NCBI GenBank assembly: GCA_016715245.1
Contig: JADKAS010000001.1
Span: 372,001-436,000 of the forward strand
Direction: 5' to 3'
Source of the DNA: Saprospiraceae bacterium
GTDB taxonomy: Bacteria; Bacteroidota; Bacteroidia; Chitinophagales; Saprospiraceae
DNA length: 64,000 nucleotides
The notes beneath the pieces were generated by a model that had not been told where the DNA came from, did not search any database, and saw only the letters and a list, made by a program, of their open reading frames with translations. How positions within the stretch are numbered: the first letter of the stretch is position 1; each line of letters begins with the position of its first letter. This document shows positions 8,695 to 17,840 of the stretch, in pieces. The translations under genes were made by a program, and so were the position numbers.

Positions 8695-10671
8695 ATGAGC
8701 AAAAAAAAAGGAAAAGAGGTAATTAGTCAAAAAAAAACAAGACCTGTACAAAACAAGATAGGGGATGCACACATTACTGAATCCAATAATAAATCATGGA
8801 TTTGGATGATTTTATTGACCGGAATAACACTTTTTTGTTTTTACAATACTTTAAAAAATGGTTTTGTTAATTGGGATGACGATAAAAATTTTCTTGAACA
8901 TCCGGCCATTCAAAATCTTACCAGAGCTGATTTTTGGGAAGCCACCAAATACATCTTTACCAATAACGTTATTGGTAATTATAATCCGCTGGCCAACTGG
9001 ACCTTTGCCATTGAAAAAGTTTGGTTTGGGTTTGAGCAACCAAAATATTGGCATTTAAATAATGTGATTCTTCATAGTATATGTGTGTTGCTTGTCTTTA
9101 AGATAGGCCACAAGTTAGGCTTAAATTTGCTAAGTTCATTTTTATTAGCTTTGTTATTCAGTATACATCCTATGAGGGTAGAATCAGTTGCGTGGATTAC
9201 AGAAAGAAAAGATGTATTGTTTGGCGTTTTTTATTTGGGAGCAATGTATCAATATATTTCTTGGGTCAAAGACAATAAAAATATCCGGTGGGTATTTATT
9301 TATTTATTTTTTATTCTGAGTTTGTTTTCCAAAATTCAGGCGGTATCTCTCCCTCTCTCTTTATTGGCAGTGGATTATTTTCTGCGGGATAAGTTGAATT
9401 GGGGCCATGTCTTTTCAAAAATCCCGCTCTTTTTACTTTCTACCTTTTTTGGTATTTTAGGTGTGTATTTTCTTAAGGAATATGGTTCTATAGAAAATGC
9501 CACATCGGGTACGGATTATAATTTTATTCAAAGGTTGTTTATCGGCGCATTTAGTTTTACCATTTACCTGGTTAAGTTTGTTTTTCCCTTCAGAATGTCT
9601 CCACTTTATCCTTATCCTCATGAAATTCCCTGGTATTTTTATGTTTCCATTATCATTCTACCTGTTGTTTTGTTTGGCTTATGGTGGGCATATAAAAACA
9701 AACACAAGGCTGTATTTTTCGGATTGATTTTTTTTATTGTTAATATTGTATTTCTTTTACAAATACTGGCTGCAGGTCAGGGATTTATTGCCGACAGATT
9801 TACATATATAGCGTATTTGGGTTTGTTTTTTATTCCAGTGTATTATATAGAATCCGCTATAAAGAAGAATGCCAACAAAACAAATGTAATGTACGGGGTA
9901 ATGGCATTTATATTACTTGTCTTCAGTTATATGACGATACAACAAAACAAAATTTGGGAAAACAGTGCCACAATGTGGACTCATGTGTTAAAATATTATA
10001 AAAATACCACTACGCCGTACGGTAACAGAGCGAATTATTATCGTGACAACGGTATGTATAAAGAGGCAATGGCCGATTACAATAAAAGTATTGCCCTAAA
10101 GGATCAACAGCCTCAGGCGTATAATTCCAGGGCTAGGCTGTTTTTTACAGTCGCAAAAGGAAAGGATACCCTGTTACTGGCTTTGAGAGATTATAATAAA
10201 GCCATTGAATATTCTCCCAATGACGGAGAGTTTTATACAAACAGAGGCGCTACCTATGCACGACTTGGAGATTTGAATAGAGCCATTGCCGATTTGACCA
10301 AAGGGATTGAATTAAAACCTGATCACTCTGTGGCATATCTCAACAGGTCTATTATGTATCAGCAAATAAACAGGCAGGACCTGGCTGTCAAAGATATTGA
10401 TAAGTATCTGCAAATGAAACCTAAAGATGCTGATATGTGGTATGAAAAGGGTAGAGTACACCGGATTCTTTCTCAGAACCCCCAAGCGCTGGATGCGTAT
10501 AATAAAGCAATTTCTCTGAATGGAAGCAAGGGTTTGTTTTATTATGAACGCAGTAAAACTTTTTACCTGCTGGGAGATCCTGCAAGAGCAAAAGGTGATT
10601 TTCAAAAAGCGGTTCAACTTCAATTTCAAATTCCTCCCGGAGATACATATCCCACAACACTGGGATTATAA
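8695..10671 (+). CDS. TMTC-like TPR glycosyltransferase (GT-C fold)
   Basis: A 658-residue protein. Residues about 35-420 form a polytopic membrane domain and residues about 435-650 hold four to five tetratricopeptide repeats. The first extracytoplasmic loop carries NGFVNWDDDKNF, the acidic motif used by GT-C enzymes, and HPMRVESVAWITERKD is typical of the TMTC-like family. Eukaryotic TMTC proteins transfer mannose from dolichyl-phosphate mannose to proteins; a similar protein or lipid glycosyl transfer is inferred here. A DPM1-like synthase starts 9 nt downstream. The ATG at 8695 is preferred over an in-frame TTG at 8689 because it fits the -7 element. Confidence 0.8.
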   Translation: MSKKKGKEVISQKKTRPVQNKIGDAHITESNNKSWIWMILLTGITLFCFYNTLKNGFVNWDDDKNFLEHPAIQNLTRADFWEATKYIFTNNVIGNYNPLANWTFAIEKVWFGFEQPKYWHLNNVILHSICVLLVFKIGHKLGLNLLSSFLLALLFSIHPMRVESVAWITERKDVLFGVFYLGAMYQYISWVKDNKNIRWVFIYLFFILSLFSKIQAVSLPLSLLAVDYFLRDKLNWGHVFSKIPLFLLSTFFGILGVYFLKEYGSIENATSGTDYNFIQRLFIGAFSFTIYLVKFVFPFRMSPLYPYPHEIPWYFYVSIIILPVVLFGLWWAYKNKHKAVFFGLIFFIVNIVFLLQILAAGQGFIADRFTYIAYLGLFFIPVYYIESAIKKNANKTNVMYGVMAFILLVFSYMTIQQNKIWENSATMWTHVLKYYKNTTTPYGNRANYYRDNGMYKEAMADYNKSIALKDQQPQAYNSRARLFFTVAKGKDTLLLALRDYNKAIEYSPNDGEFYTNRGATYARLGDLNRAIADLTKGIELKPDHSVAYLNRSIMYQQINRQDLAVKDIDKYLQMKPKDADMWYEKGRVHRILSQNPQALDAYNKAISLNGSKGLFYYERSKTFYLLGDPARAKGDFQKAVQLQFQIPPGDTYPTTLGL

Positions 10672-10680
10672 TTTATTATA

Positions 10681-11403
10681 ATGACGATTACAAAACTTTC
10701 CATTATCATCCCGGCCTTTAATGAAGGAAAAACAATACACCTGATTTTAAACAAAATTAAGGAGGTTCAACTCAGACAGGATATTAAAAAAGAAATTGTA
10801 ATCGTAAATGACTGCTCTACAGACGAAACAGAATCAGCTATTTTAGCCTATATCGGTCAAAATAAACAATTGGATATTCAATATTTTGCTCATGCCAACA
10901 ATATGGGTAAGGGGGCTGCTCTACATACAGGTATTTCAAAAGCCACGGGAGAAATAACCGTCATCCAGGATGCCGACCTTGAATACGACCCCAATGAATA
11001 CAATGACTTACTTAAACCTATATTATTACAGCAGGCAGATGTTGTTTACGGTTCTAGATTTATGGGAGGTAAACCCCACAGGATTCTCTTTTTCTGGCAC
11101 ACCATTGGCAATAAATTTTTAACATTTTTGTCCAATATGCTTACCAATCTCAATCTTACCGATATGGAAACATGTTATAAAATGTTTGATACAAAAATTC
11201 TGCAATCTTTACCTCTGAAAGAAAAGAGATTTGGCTTTGAACCTGAAGTGACTTCTAAAATATCAAAAATTCCCGGGATAAGGATTTATGAAGTCGGCAT
11301 ATCTTATTATGGCAGAACGTACAATGAAGGTAAAAAAATAGGTTGGAAAGATGGCTTTCGCGCTATATATTGTATTTTAAAGTACAATATATTTTCTAAG
11401 TAA
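10681..11403 (+). CDS. Family 2 glycosyltransferase, polyprenyl-phosphate mannosyl/glucosyl transferase (DPM1-like)
   Basis: A 240-residue soluble GT-A enzyme. It has the N-terminal LSIIIPAFNEGKTI, NDCSTDET, GKGAALHTG, the metal-binding IQDADLEYDP, and the C-terminal YYGRTYNEGKKIGWKDG typical of DPM1-type enzymes. The predicted reaction is transfer of a hexose from a nucleotide sugar to a polyprenyl phosphate at the inner face of the inner membrane. Like human DPM1 it lacks a transmembrane tail. It is 9 nt behind the TMTC-like gene, the pairing expected if it makes the lipid-linked donor for that enzyme. Its stop is 2 nt from the convergent OmpH-like gene. Confidence 0.9.
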   Translation: MTITKLSIIIPAFNEGKTIHLILNKIKEVQLRQDIKKEIVIVNDCSTDETESAILAYIGQNKQLDIQYFAHANNMGKGAALHTGISKATGEITVIQDADLEYDPNEYNDLLKPILLQQADVVYGSRFMGGKPHRILFFWHTIGNKFLTFLSNMLTNLNLTDMETCYKMFDTKILQSLPLKEKRFGFEPEVTSKISKIPGIRIYEVGISYYGRTYNEGKKIGWKDGFRAIYCILKYNIFSK

Positions 11404-11405
11404 AA

Positions 11406-12017
11406 TTACTTCTTTGTATTTTTGTATTCTTCATTCAGGGCTTTGGCCGTTTCTAATGTAATGTCAAGTGTTGGTGTTCCATACATCACTCCTCCCAAAC
11501 TTCCCTTTTTAAGAATCAGGGAATATCCTTTTTCCTCTGCTATTTTGGCAAGGTAATCGTCGAGATTTTTTTGAATGTCATTTTGAGTATCTACCAATTT
11601 TTTCTCAAGTTCGGTAGCCACACTTTCTCTTTGTTTCATTAGGGCTTCTTCCTCTTTTGCAAGATTTTCCTGCTGTTTTCCAAACTTTTCTTCAAGTTTT
11701 TTTAGTTCTACAGGAGCGATAGTATTGGCTTTTTGTTGAATTTCCATCACTTCAGCCTGAAATTTTTGAGCTCTTTTCTGAAATGCTTCAATTTTTCCGG
11801 CCAAAGCTTTTTCTGCTGATTTTGATTGTTCCTCCAATTGCCCTTTTTTCTCCAAATACAAATCATAATTTTCAAGAAGTGTGTCCAAATCAATAAAAAC
11901 AATATTTAATCCGGTGCTGTCCATTTTGGTGGTTTGAACCGATACGGTGTCTTTCTTTTCACATGAATTGAATAATAATGTGCTGACAGAAAAAATGAAA
12001 ATAATTACTTTGTTCAT
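11406..12017 (-). CDS. OmpH/Skp-like periplasmic chaperone, lipoprotein form
   Basis: A 203-residue protein with a lipoprotein signal peptide ending in LLFNSC, followed by FIDLDTLLENYDLY, a long Lys/Glu-rich coiled coil (about residues 60-150), and a C-terminal ILKKGSLGGVMYGTPTLDIT segment typical of OmpH. Skp/OmpH proteins hold unfolded outer-membrane proteins in the periplasm. A lipobox in place of a plain signal peptide predicts membrane anchoring. A -7-like element TACCTTTG on this strand lies at 12056-12063, about 40 nt upstream, without a well-spaced -33 box. Confidence 0.85.
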   Translation of the reverse strand: MNKVIIFIFSVSTLLFNSCEKKDTVSVQTTKMDSTGLNIVFIDLDTLLENYDLYLEKKGQLEEQSKSAEKALAGKIEAFQKRAQKFQAEVMEIQQKANTIAPVELKKLEEKFGKQQENLAKEEEALMKQRESVATELEKKLVDTQNDIQKNLDDYLAKIAEEKGYSLILKKGSLGGVMYGTPTLDITLETAKALNEEYKNTKK

Positions 12018-12166
12018 TAAATGGTAATTTTTGGTAAAAGATACGTTTGAGACGGCAAAGGTAATAATTATTCTTTATCTTATTATTTTTCAATGGGCAC
12101 TTAAATTCTAATTTTGCTTTATATTTGTCAAATTAAGTTTTCTTAAAATGGTTAAACAAATTTTTT

Positions 12167-12541
12167 ATGCCAAAACATGATAAAAAATATACTTTTTTTT
12201 ACCTGAAATCCTGTGATACCTGTCTCAAAATTCTTAAACAGTTGCCACAAAATAAATTAAATTTGGTAAATATAAAAGAATACCCTTTGAAAGCGGAACA
12301 ACTTGAATATTTGCACAGTTTCTCTCATTCTTATGAATCTCTTTTTAACTTCAGGGCACAAAAATTGAAATTATTGACTGCGCAGGAAAAACCAGTTGGA
12401 GAGGAGGATTTTAAAAAATATTTATTGGAGGATTATACATATCTAAAACGACCGGTCATTGTGGTCGAAGACAAAATTTTTATCGGCAATTCACCACAAA
12501 ATATCGAACAACTTAAAATTGAATTGTTAGCAAATGAATAA
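12167..12541 (+). CDS. ArsC/Spx-like thioredoxin-fold protein
   Basis: A 124-residue protein with YLKSCDTCLKILK near the N-terminus, the CxxC form found in the ArsC/Spx/MgsR family, and the late KRPVIVVEDKIFIGN segment common to it. The family includes arsenate reductases and redox-sensing RNA polymerase partners (Spx); which applies cannot be decided here, and no ars genes lie nearby. A TATATTTG -7-like element at 12120-12127 is close upstream. The next gene on the strand is the ECF sigma factor, separated by a palindrome at 12543-12558. Confidence 0.75.
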   Translation: MPKHDKKYTFFYLKSCDTCLKILKQLPQNKLNLVNIKEYPLKAEQLEYLHSFSHSYESLFNFRAQKLKLLTAQEKPVGEEDFKKYLLEDYTYLKRPVIVVEDKIFIGNSPQNIEQLKIELLANE

Positions 12542-12542
12542 A

Positions 12543-12558
12543 TGTCATCGTGATGACA
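12543..12558. promoter_or_regulatory. 16-bp palindrome, operator-like
   Basis: TGTCATC-GT-GATGACA is a perfect inverted repeat with 7-bp arms and a 2-nt centre, too tight for an RNA hairpin loop but typical of a dimeric regulator site. It begins 1 nt after the ArsC-like stop and lies about 94 nt before the ECF sigma start. The binding protein is unknown. Confidence 0.4.
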
Positions 12559-12651
12559 AAAATGTTTTAAAGTTTAAATATTGATTATATTTTCTGGCGT
12601 TATAACGAGTTCAATCGTTATGGCTTCAGAATCAAAAACCAAACAGAACAT

Positions 12652-13161
12652 TTGGATAAGAATTATTTCAAACAATTTTTTATGACTTATTACAACCCTT
12701 TGTGCAATTATGCAAATGGGATTGTGCACGATTGGGAAATTGCAGAAGATATTGTTCAGGAAGTATTTATAAATGTGTGGAACCGCAGAGAGCACATCGA
12801 TTCAGAACAAAACATAAAAGGTTATTTGTATAAGGCCACCAAAAACAAAGCACTGGAAGAGTTGAGAAAGTTAAAATCGACAGTTAAAAAAAAGAACGAA
12901 CTTGAATTTTTGCAGAATAGACCCGATTTTGACCCGGAAGATCTACAGGAATGTGAAGATTGGGTTAAAATAGACCAAATTTATTCGTCATTGCGACATT
13001 TACCTCCAAAATGCAGAGAAGTGTTTGAATTGTCCAAAATAAATGGCTTAACTTACACCCAAATTGCAGATCATTTAAAAATCAGTCCCAAAACTGTTGA
13101 AAATCATATAGCAAAAGCATATGTAATATTAAGAAACGAATTGGTTTTAGATAAAAAGTAG
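12652..13161 (+). CDS. ECF RNA polymerase sigma factor (Bacteroidota FecI-type)
   Basis: A 169-residue sigma-70 family protein with region 2 (YYNPLCNYANGIVHDW through AEDIVQEVFINVWNRRE) and region 4 (LPPKCREVFELSKINGLTYTQIADHL..SPKTVENHIAKA). It lacks regions 1 and 3, as ECF factors do. No in-frame ATG precedes region 2 except at 12682, inside it; the TTG at 12652 keeps the conserved YFKQFF lead-in and is preferred. It heads a sigma / anti-sigma / TonB receptor / DUF4249 unit, implying cell-surface signalling in which the receptor's ligand releases this factor. Confidence 0.9.
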   Translation: MDKNYFKQFFMTYYNPLCNYANGIVHDWEIAEDIVQEVFINVWNRREHIDSEQNIKGYLYKATKNKALEELRKLKSTVKKKNELEFLQNRPDFDPEDLQECEDWVKIDQIYSSLRHLPPKCREVFELSKINGLTYTQIADHLKISPKTVENHIAKAYVILRNELVLDKK

Positions 13162-13176
13162 TCAGAAACAGATAAA

Positions 13177-14121
13177 ATGAGCTTATTTAAAAAAATATTA
13201 TTGAAATGGTCACCTTCCTCAAAAAAAGAACTTGAAGTTCTGGAGAACTGGAAAAGTGATTACGTAAATCAAATAAAATCGCTGGAAGAACTTCACACTA
13301 ACCAAAGCATGATGGAAAAATATCATGCATATAAAGAAGTGGATAAAGAAAAAGCATGGTCTGTCCTTCAAGCTAAAATCAATAAGACAAAAACGTTGGA
13401 TACACAAGTGAGGGTGTTTGGAATCAACCCCTGGCAATGGGCAGCTGTATTTACATTATTGGTTGTTTCTTTACTGGTTTTTCGGTCATTTACCAATAAT
13501 GTAGAAAAAACAGAATATATCTCGACGTTGTCTCAGAAAAATATAATGCTTGATGATAAGTCGTTGGTAACGCTGGATTTGAATTCCGTTCTTGTAAAAA
13601 ACGACTTCAGAAATACTGAATTAAAAGGACGGGCCTTTTTTGAAATCAGTAAAAATCCATCCCACCCTTTTATAATAAAAACCTCCAATGCTGAAATTAA
13701 AGTATTGGGAACATCTTTTTTTGTAACGGCAAAACAGGAGTTCACCGAAATTACTGTTGTTGAAGGACGTGTATCCGTAAGTACGTTGTTTGGAAGTAAA
13801 ATTCTAGAAGCTGGAAATAGATTAATGATTGATTACCGGCAAATGACAGAAAAAAAATCAAAGGATGCCTACATTCTTGATTGGCGAAACAATTTTTTGA
13901 CGTTTAACAATGTTGAGTTATTAGAGGTGTTAAATGAGGTTGCCTTGTTTTACAATGTTGAATTGGTATTGCCTGATCCTGTACCTGAAACTTCATGTCT
14001 TATTAGAACAAAATTTGAAAAAACTAAATTAGAAAATGTTTTGTCTGAACTAAGCCTTATTGCAAACTTTTCCTATACTTTTCAAAACAATAAAGTTATT
14101 ATTGAGAAAATGAAATGCTGA
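13177..14121 (+). CDS. FecR family anti-sigma factor
   Basis: A 314-residue single-pass protein. It has a cytoplasmic N-terminal part that would hold the sigma factor, one transmembrane helix (PWQWAAVFTLLVVSLLVF, residues about 87-104), a periplasmic FecR domain (LKGRAFFEISKNPSHPFII, VLGTSFFVTA), and a C-terminal DUF4974-type domain (LLEVLNEVALFYNVELV). It starts 15 nt after the sigma gene and overlaps the receptor gene by 7 nt. It should relay the receptor signal across the inner membrane to the ECF factor. Confidence 0.92.
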   Translation: MSLFKKILLKWSPSSKKELEVLENWKSDYVNQIKSLEELHTNQSMMEKYHAYKEVDKEKAWSVLQAKINKTKTLDTQVRVFGINPWQWAAVFTLLVVSLLVFRSFTNNVEKTEYISTLSQKNIMLDDKSLVTLDLNSVLVKNDFRNTELKGRAFFEISKNPSHPFIIKTSNAEIKVLGTSFFVTAKQEFTEITVVEGRVSVSTLFGSKILEAGNRLMIDYRQMTEKKSKDAYILDWRNNFLTFNNVELLEVLNEVALFYNVELVLPDPVPETSCLIRTKFEKTKLENVLSELSLIANFSYTFQNNKVIIEKMKC

Positions 14122-16766
14122 AGACGTATCTGCCAATAATTCTGATTTTGATTTCATGGTTTATAGGTTTAGGTGAAATTTATGGACAACAAATATTTTT
14201 GTTTGAAAAATTAAGATTTAATAACGAAGAAATAAAGGGTAAAAAGATTGAAGACCATATTGCTTGGCTTGAATCAAAAAAAAATGTTACAGTAAGCTAT
14301 TCATCACTCGCTATTGACCCCACAAAAGTAGTTAACATTAAGGACGGGATTTACTCCATTGAAGACTTTTTATACAAAATTCTGGACGATTTTGAGGTAA
14401 CTATTGAATTCAGAGCCCCTTCCAAAATTTTAATTATCCCTGCAGTTAAAACGGAAAAGGAAAAACTTTTTATCATTTCGGGGTATGTAAAGGATAAAAT
14501 AAGCCATGAAGTTTTGATTGGTGCTATTGTACAGGTCAACAACCAGCAACAGTATACTATTTCCAATGTATCAGGTTATTATAGTCTGGTCTTGCCAAAA
14601 GGCCAGCATGAAATTATTGTTAACTATTTGGGATATAGGATTTTACAAGAAAATGTTGAGATTGAAAAAAACATGTCAATGTCCTTATTTATGGAATTTC
14701 AAAATGAATTGCCTTCACTTACCATAAGTCAGGAAAGAATAAATTATTGGAATCTCGGAGACAATATTGATGCTTTTAAAACAAAAGAATTTAAAAGTTT
14801 GCTGGGTGAAAGTGATCCACTGAATAATGTCAAAGTAATTCCGGGTGTTCAATCAGGAGGAGAAGGACAAAGTGGCCTTTTTGTGAGAGGCGGAGGCGCT
14901 GACCAGAATCTCGTTTTGCTTGAGGGTGTACCTTTGTACGAATATTCACACACCGTCGGGATTGCTTCACTTTTTATGGAAGAAAGTGTTAAAGAAGCAA
15001 GTTTGATAAAAAATGGTTTTCCGGCCAGGTATGGTGGCAGACTTTCAGCTGTCATGGATGTAAATTTAAAAGAGGGCAACACAAAAGAACATGAAAGGCT
15101 AATTTCCATAGGTATCCCAGGTATAAAATTTCATGCTAACGGACCAATTTTTAAAAATAAAACCACTTACAATTTTTCCATGAGAACTTCATGGATAAAC
15201 TATTACATTAATAAATTTTTATTAAAATTTACCAATTATGACATTATAAAACTAAGTTATATGGATATTGTAGGAAAAATTACCCATAGATTTGCTGAAA
15301 ATCACAAAATTTCTTTTTCATTTTATTCAGGGGGGGATAGACTTTCTTTGCAGAAATCCTTACTAATTGATTCTGTAGGTTATTCTTTTGCTTCATCGGA
15401 CTACAACAGGCTAAGCTGGTCAAATACTTTGGGAAGTATTCAGTGGTATTTTACACCAAACAATAAGTGGAGTTTTCAGGCGCAAGCCGGAATTTTATCA
15501 TACAAGCACCGTGCCCGTTCAAGTTACACTTTTGAGACTTCAGTCTTTGAAGAAAGCAGACTCGATGAGTTGGATATATTTTCTTATTCAGATATTCTAA
15601 CCACTAATTTAAAATTTTCAGCTGATTATTATTTAAATGAAAAAAACACGATTAAAATGGGTTTTGAACATCTCTATCACAACTTTAATCCGGTGGTAAA
15701 ACAAAGTACTATTATACTTGAAGGAGAAGAAGAAAATATTCTTGACAAAGATTCATTAATAGTCGCTTCCGAAACCAATTTTTTTATAGAAGACCATCTC
15801 AAAATACACAAAAAATTTTCAATTTATGCAGGCATTCATTTAAATACTTTCAGGTCTTCCGATACTTCTTATTTTTCCTGGCAACCCAGGCTTTCTATGA
15901 TTTGGAAGCCATTCAAAAATCATATAACAAATGCAGCCGTGACAAGAATGCGTCAGAATATTCATTTATTGGTTAATCTGGGTTTGGGTCTTCCTTCTGA
16001 TTTATGGGTTCCTACGACAAATAAAATTCAACCCGCCAACAGCTGGCAATATTCTATAACACATAGTTACAAATTTGATAATGATCATTTTCTTCAATTG
16101 GGGGCATATTACAAAAGGATGTCCGGATTGCTTGAATTTTTAACGCCGGTTGATTTATTTTATTTTTTTATTAATGAAACAGAAGTTGTTCCAGTTTTTA
16201 ACACTTCAAAAGATTGGGAAAGAAATGTATTAAATGGCCAAGGCACAGCAAAAGGAATTGAGTTGCTTTTTCAAAGAAAAAATAAATTAATAAACGGCTG
16301 GTTTTCAGGAAGTTGGAGTAAATCTGATCGAACTTTTTCAGGAATTGACAATGGTAAAACATTTCCTTTCAGGTATGACAGAACCTGGGATGTCAATGCA
16401 GGAATCTCACTTCAGCTGAATAAAGATTTAAGTGTAGCTTCCAATTTTGTATACGGCACAGGCAATGCTTTTTCATTGGCAACGGAAGAGTATGTAAATG
16501 TTTTGGGTACCACTGTTATTCATCCAGGAACTAGAAATAACAGAAGACTACCCGCATTCCATCAACTCAGTTTTAATCTAAATTATTCAAAGCCATTTTT
16601 GAAAGATGGAAAATGGACACTGCACCTAAACCTTTATAATGTCTATAACAGATTGAATGCATACTTTATTTATATTTATAAAAATCCTTTAACAAAAGAA
16701 AGTTTAGCCAAAAAAGTGAGTATCCTTCCTATTACTCCATCAATATATTTTTCTGTTACATTCTAA
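14115..16766 (+). CDS. TonB-dependent outer-membrane receptor with STN and carboxypeptidase-regulatory-like domains
   Basis: An 883-residue protein: signal peptide (ending near IYGQ), an STN-type signalling domain (about residues 30-115), a carboxypeptidase-regulatory-like beta sandwich (IISGYVKDKISHEVLIGAIV, about 115-190), a plug (VIPGVQSGGEGQSGLFVRGGG, LEGVPLY, FPARYGGRLSAVMDV) and a long beta-barrel ending in aromatic residues. The STN domain next to sigma and FecR genes marks it as a transducer as well as a transporter. The adjacent DUF4249 gene is the usual lipoprotein partner. The substrate is unknown; the barrel is not of the SusC type. Confidence 0.92.
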   Translation: MLKTYLPIILILISWFIGLGEIYGQQIFLFEKLRFNNEEIKGKKIEDHIAWLESKKNVTVSYSSLAIDPTKVVNIKDGIYSIEDFLYKILDDFEVTIEFRAPSKILIIPAVKTEKEKLFIISGYVKDKISHEVLIGAIVQVNNQQQYTISNVSGYYSLVLPKGQHEIIVNYLGYRILQENVEIEKNMSMSLFMEFQNELPSLTISQERINYWNLGDNIDAFKTKEFKSLLGESDPLNNVKVIPGVQSGGEGQSGLFVRGGGADQNLVLLEGVPLYEYSHTVGIASLFMEESVKEASLIKNGFPARYGGRLSAVMDVNLKEGNTKEHERLISIGIPGIKFHANGPIFKNKTTYNFSMRTSWINYYINKFLLKFTNYDIIKLSYMDIVGKITHRFAENHKISFSFYSGGDRLSLQKSLLIDSVGYSFASSDYNRLSWSNTLGSIQWYFTPNNKWSFQAQAGILSYKHRARSSYTFETSVFEESRLDELDIFSYSDILTTNLKFSADYYLNEKNTIKMGFEHLYHNFNPVVKQSTIILEGEEENILDKDSLIVASETNFFIEDHLKIHKKFSIYAGIHLNTFRSSDTSYFSWQPRLSMIWKPFKNHITNAAVTRMRQNIHLLVNLGLGLPSDLWVPTTNKIQPANSWQYSITHSYKFDNDHFLQLGAYYKRMSGLLEFLTPVDLFYFFINETEVVPVFNTSKDWERNVLNGQGTAKGIELLFQRKNKLINGWFSGSWSKSDRTFSGIDNGKTFPFRYDRTWDVNAGISLQLNKDLSVASNFVYGTGNAFSLATEEYVNVLGTTVIHPGTRNNRRLPAFHQLSFNLNYSKPFLKDGKWTLHLNLYNVYNRLNAYFIYIYKNPLTKESLAKKVSILPITPSIYFSVTF

Positions 16767-16944
16767 TAATGGGAAATTAAATTCTAAAACCGATGTATTA
16801 TTTTGTCTTTTCAGAATTAAATTTTATGCTAATTGTTTTTTTATTTAATTTATTCTTTAAAACTTCTGAATATCCGTTTTTTAATAATTAATTTTTTGCT
16901 GGAATAGACAAAAATCTTTATATTTACACTTTAATGTCATTTTT

Positions 16945-17838
16945 ATGAGATTTTTGTGTAAACTTTTTATATTTTTAATTTCATTCACTATGTTTTCATG
17001 TGAAGTGGAATATGAGTTGGAAAGTGAAAAATTTGTACCAAAAATTGTAGTAAACAGTTTGTTTACAGAAGGCGAGCCCTTTGTTGTGAATTTGACGTTT
17101 AGCAAGGATATTTTTTCTAATAGCAGGGAAACAAATTATATACAGAACGCAAAGGTATTTATAAAGGAAGTTAATACCGGCAAGATGGAGGCATTGTTTT
17201 ATGATAGTTTGGGTAATTATACCATGACGGAATTTTTACCAAAAAGTAATTTCCTCTATGAACTAAAGGTGCTGGTGCCGGGGTATACTGAAATATCAGC
17301 ATCAAGCAAACTCCCATCAAGAGTATCTCAGGTCAATATTATTACCGAAAATTCTATATTAAATCAACAGCAGGTTTTTCAGGTGAAGTTCAATATTCAG
17401 GATAAAAATTCAGGGTATTATGTTTGGAACTGGATAAACACAAACAAAAACAACCCTTTGGATTCCAGTATTTTGCATGACGCTGCTAAATTTGTAAAAG
17501 CAACATCAAGGTACGGTAATTTCGATTCCGCAACAAATTTTGAAGCCAATTTTGGGTCAAAAACCAATGAAGAAGAAGTTAAAAAATCTTTAGTGTGAAC
17601 AAATGACCAAATTAGTGATGGTGATATCTCCAATTCTGAAATCAATCAGAAATATTATCTGCGCATAATGTCCTTAAGTGAAGAAATGTTTTCTTTTTAT
17701 ATTTCAATGGATAAATACTCCAAAAACAGTAATCAGGTTTCATCAATTTCTTATCTTCCCAATTTGTACTCCAATATTAACAATGGATTGGGCTTATTTG
17801 GTGGTTATTCACAAAGATTTATTGAAGTTTCAAAATAA
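16945..17838 (+). pseudogene. DUF4249 family lipoprotein, interrupted by an in-frame TGA at 17596-17598
   Basis: The N-terminus is a lipoprotein signal (ISFTMFSC) and the following VPKIVVNSLFTEGEPFVVNLTFS is typical of DUF4249 proteins, which accompany TonB receptors in Bacteroidota. The reading frame meets TGA at codon 218, yet the same frame then runs on without stops for 79 more codons to TAA at 17836-17838. The sequence around the TGA reads KKSLV-stop-TNDQISDGDISN; a single G at the third position would give Trp. The intact product would be 297 residues. A point nonsense mutation or base-call error is therefore likely, not a shorter natural protein. Confidence 0.8.
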
Positions 17839-17840
17839 CT

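Noticed and set aside
16945..17838. TGA read as tryptophan (alternative genetic code) to explain the DUF4249 gene
   Set aside because: TGA ends other intact genes here, for example the flippase (6600-6602) and the thioesterase (30462-30464), and TGG is the common Trp codon.
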